The notes below the pieces were generated by a model. The model worked only from the letters and a program-made list of their open reading frames with translations. It was not told where the DNA came from and did no database searches. A stretch of 64,000 bases of DNA from Sulfurospirillum sp. SCADC (GTDB lineage Bacteria; Campylobacterota; Campylobacteria; Campylobacterales; Sulfurospirillaceae). The stretch is taken from contig NZ_JQGK01000008.1 of assembly GCF_000743525.1 (NCBI RefSeq), positions 1-64,000 on the forward strand, written 5' to 3'. Shown here piece after piece: positions 63,519 through 64,000 of this stretch. The number at the start of each line of letters is the position of its first letter. Positions within the stretch are counted from its first letter, which is position 1. Both the position numbers and the translations under genes were made by a program.

Positions 63519-64000
<482 letters not shown>

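Overview
The window is moderately AT-rich, densely coding bacterial chromosome from a flagellated member of the Campylobacterota, most probably a Sulfurospirillum-like organism. This is inferred from the futalosine-pathway MqnA, the eno-FtsB-AMIN gene order, the FlaC-like secreted flagellin, the Maf (DUF115) protein beside flagellin, and the joint presence of pseudaminic and legionaminic acid pathways. I found no rRNA, tRNA, CRISPR array or intact insertion sequence. Left and right edges cut a universal stress protein and enolase.

Layout: (1) 1-5.8 kb, minus strand: SulP transporter with UspA, then a four-gene envelope operon (ABC ATPase, FtsX-type permease, LolA-like protein, outer-membrane barrel). 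A 166-bp imperfect palindrome resembling a MITE sits in the leader of that operon. (2) 6-11 kb: an RcnR/CsoR-type metal sensor with its G-tract operator and an RcnA-type efflux pump, then a cytochrome b561, Spy-like protein, cytochrome c, response regulator and sensor kinase operon. The same 26-bp box and promoter layout precedes this operon and the ABC operon, so the two are probably one regulon. (3) 11-26 kb: housekeeping genes (MreB-like, TerC, mqnA, gdhA, gltX-maeB-upp, SurA-like, accBC, dcd), a YafQ-DinJ toxin-antitoxin pair, methyltransferases and a hydrolase.

(4) 26-58 kb is a flagellar glycosylation island. A plus-strand run carries the pseudaminic acid genes pseB-C-F-G-I and a probable pseH. 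It continues into an acyl-carrier-protein/reductase/AMP-ligase module, a glycosyltransferase with UDP-galactopyranose mutase, two tandem giant HAD proteins, a sialyltransferase-like enzyme, a PtmE-like nucleotidyltransferase, and two radical SAM proteins around a CMP-nonulosonate synthetase. It collides tail to tail with a minus-strand operon carrying Maf, an SGNH-like protein, a PhyH-type dioxygenase and legB-C-H-I-G. The major flagellin gene, with a clear sigma-28 promoter, lies just upstream of Maf. Together these genes would make CMP-pseudaminic and CMP-legionaminic acid, elaborate them with further sugars or acyl groups, and attach them to flagellin. (5) 58-64 kb: topA, bioB, gltA, and the AMIN-FtsB-eno group.

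The most striking signal not explained by genes is the 10-bp palindrome TTACATGTAA. I count 31 exact copies plus several one-mismatch copies, where about 0.2 would be expected by chance. It occurs inside genes, mostly read as Leu-His-Val, and in longer perfect inverted repeats at gene ends. It behaves like a highly iterated palindrome or uptake-type genome signature and has no obvious assigned role.
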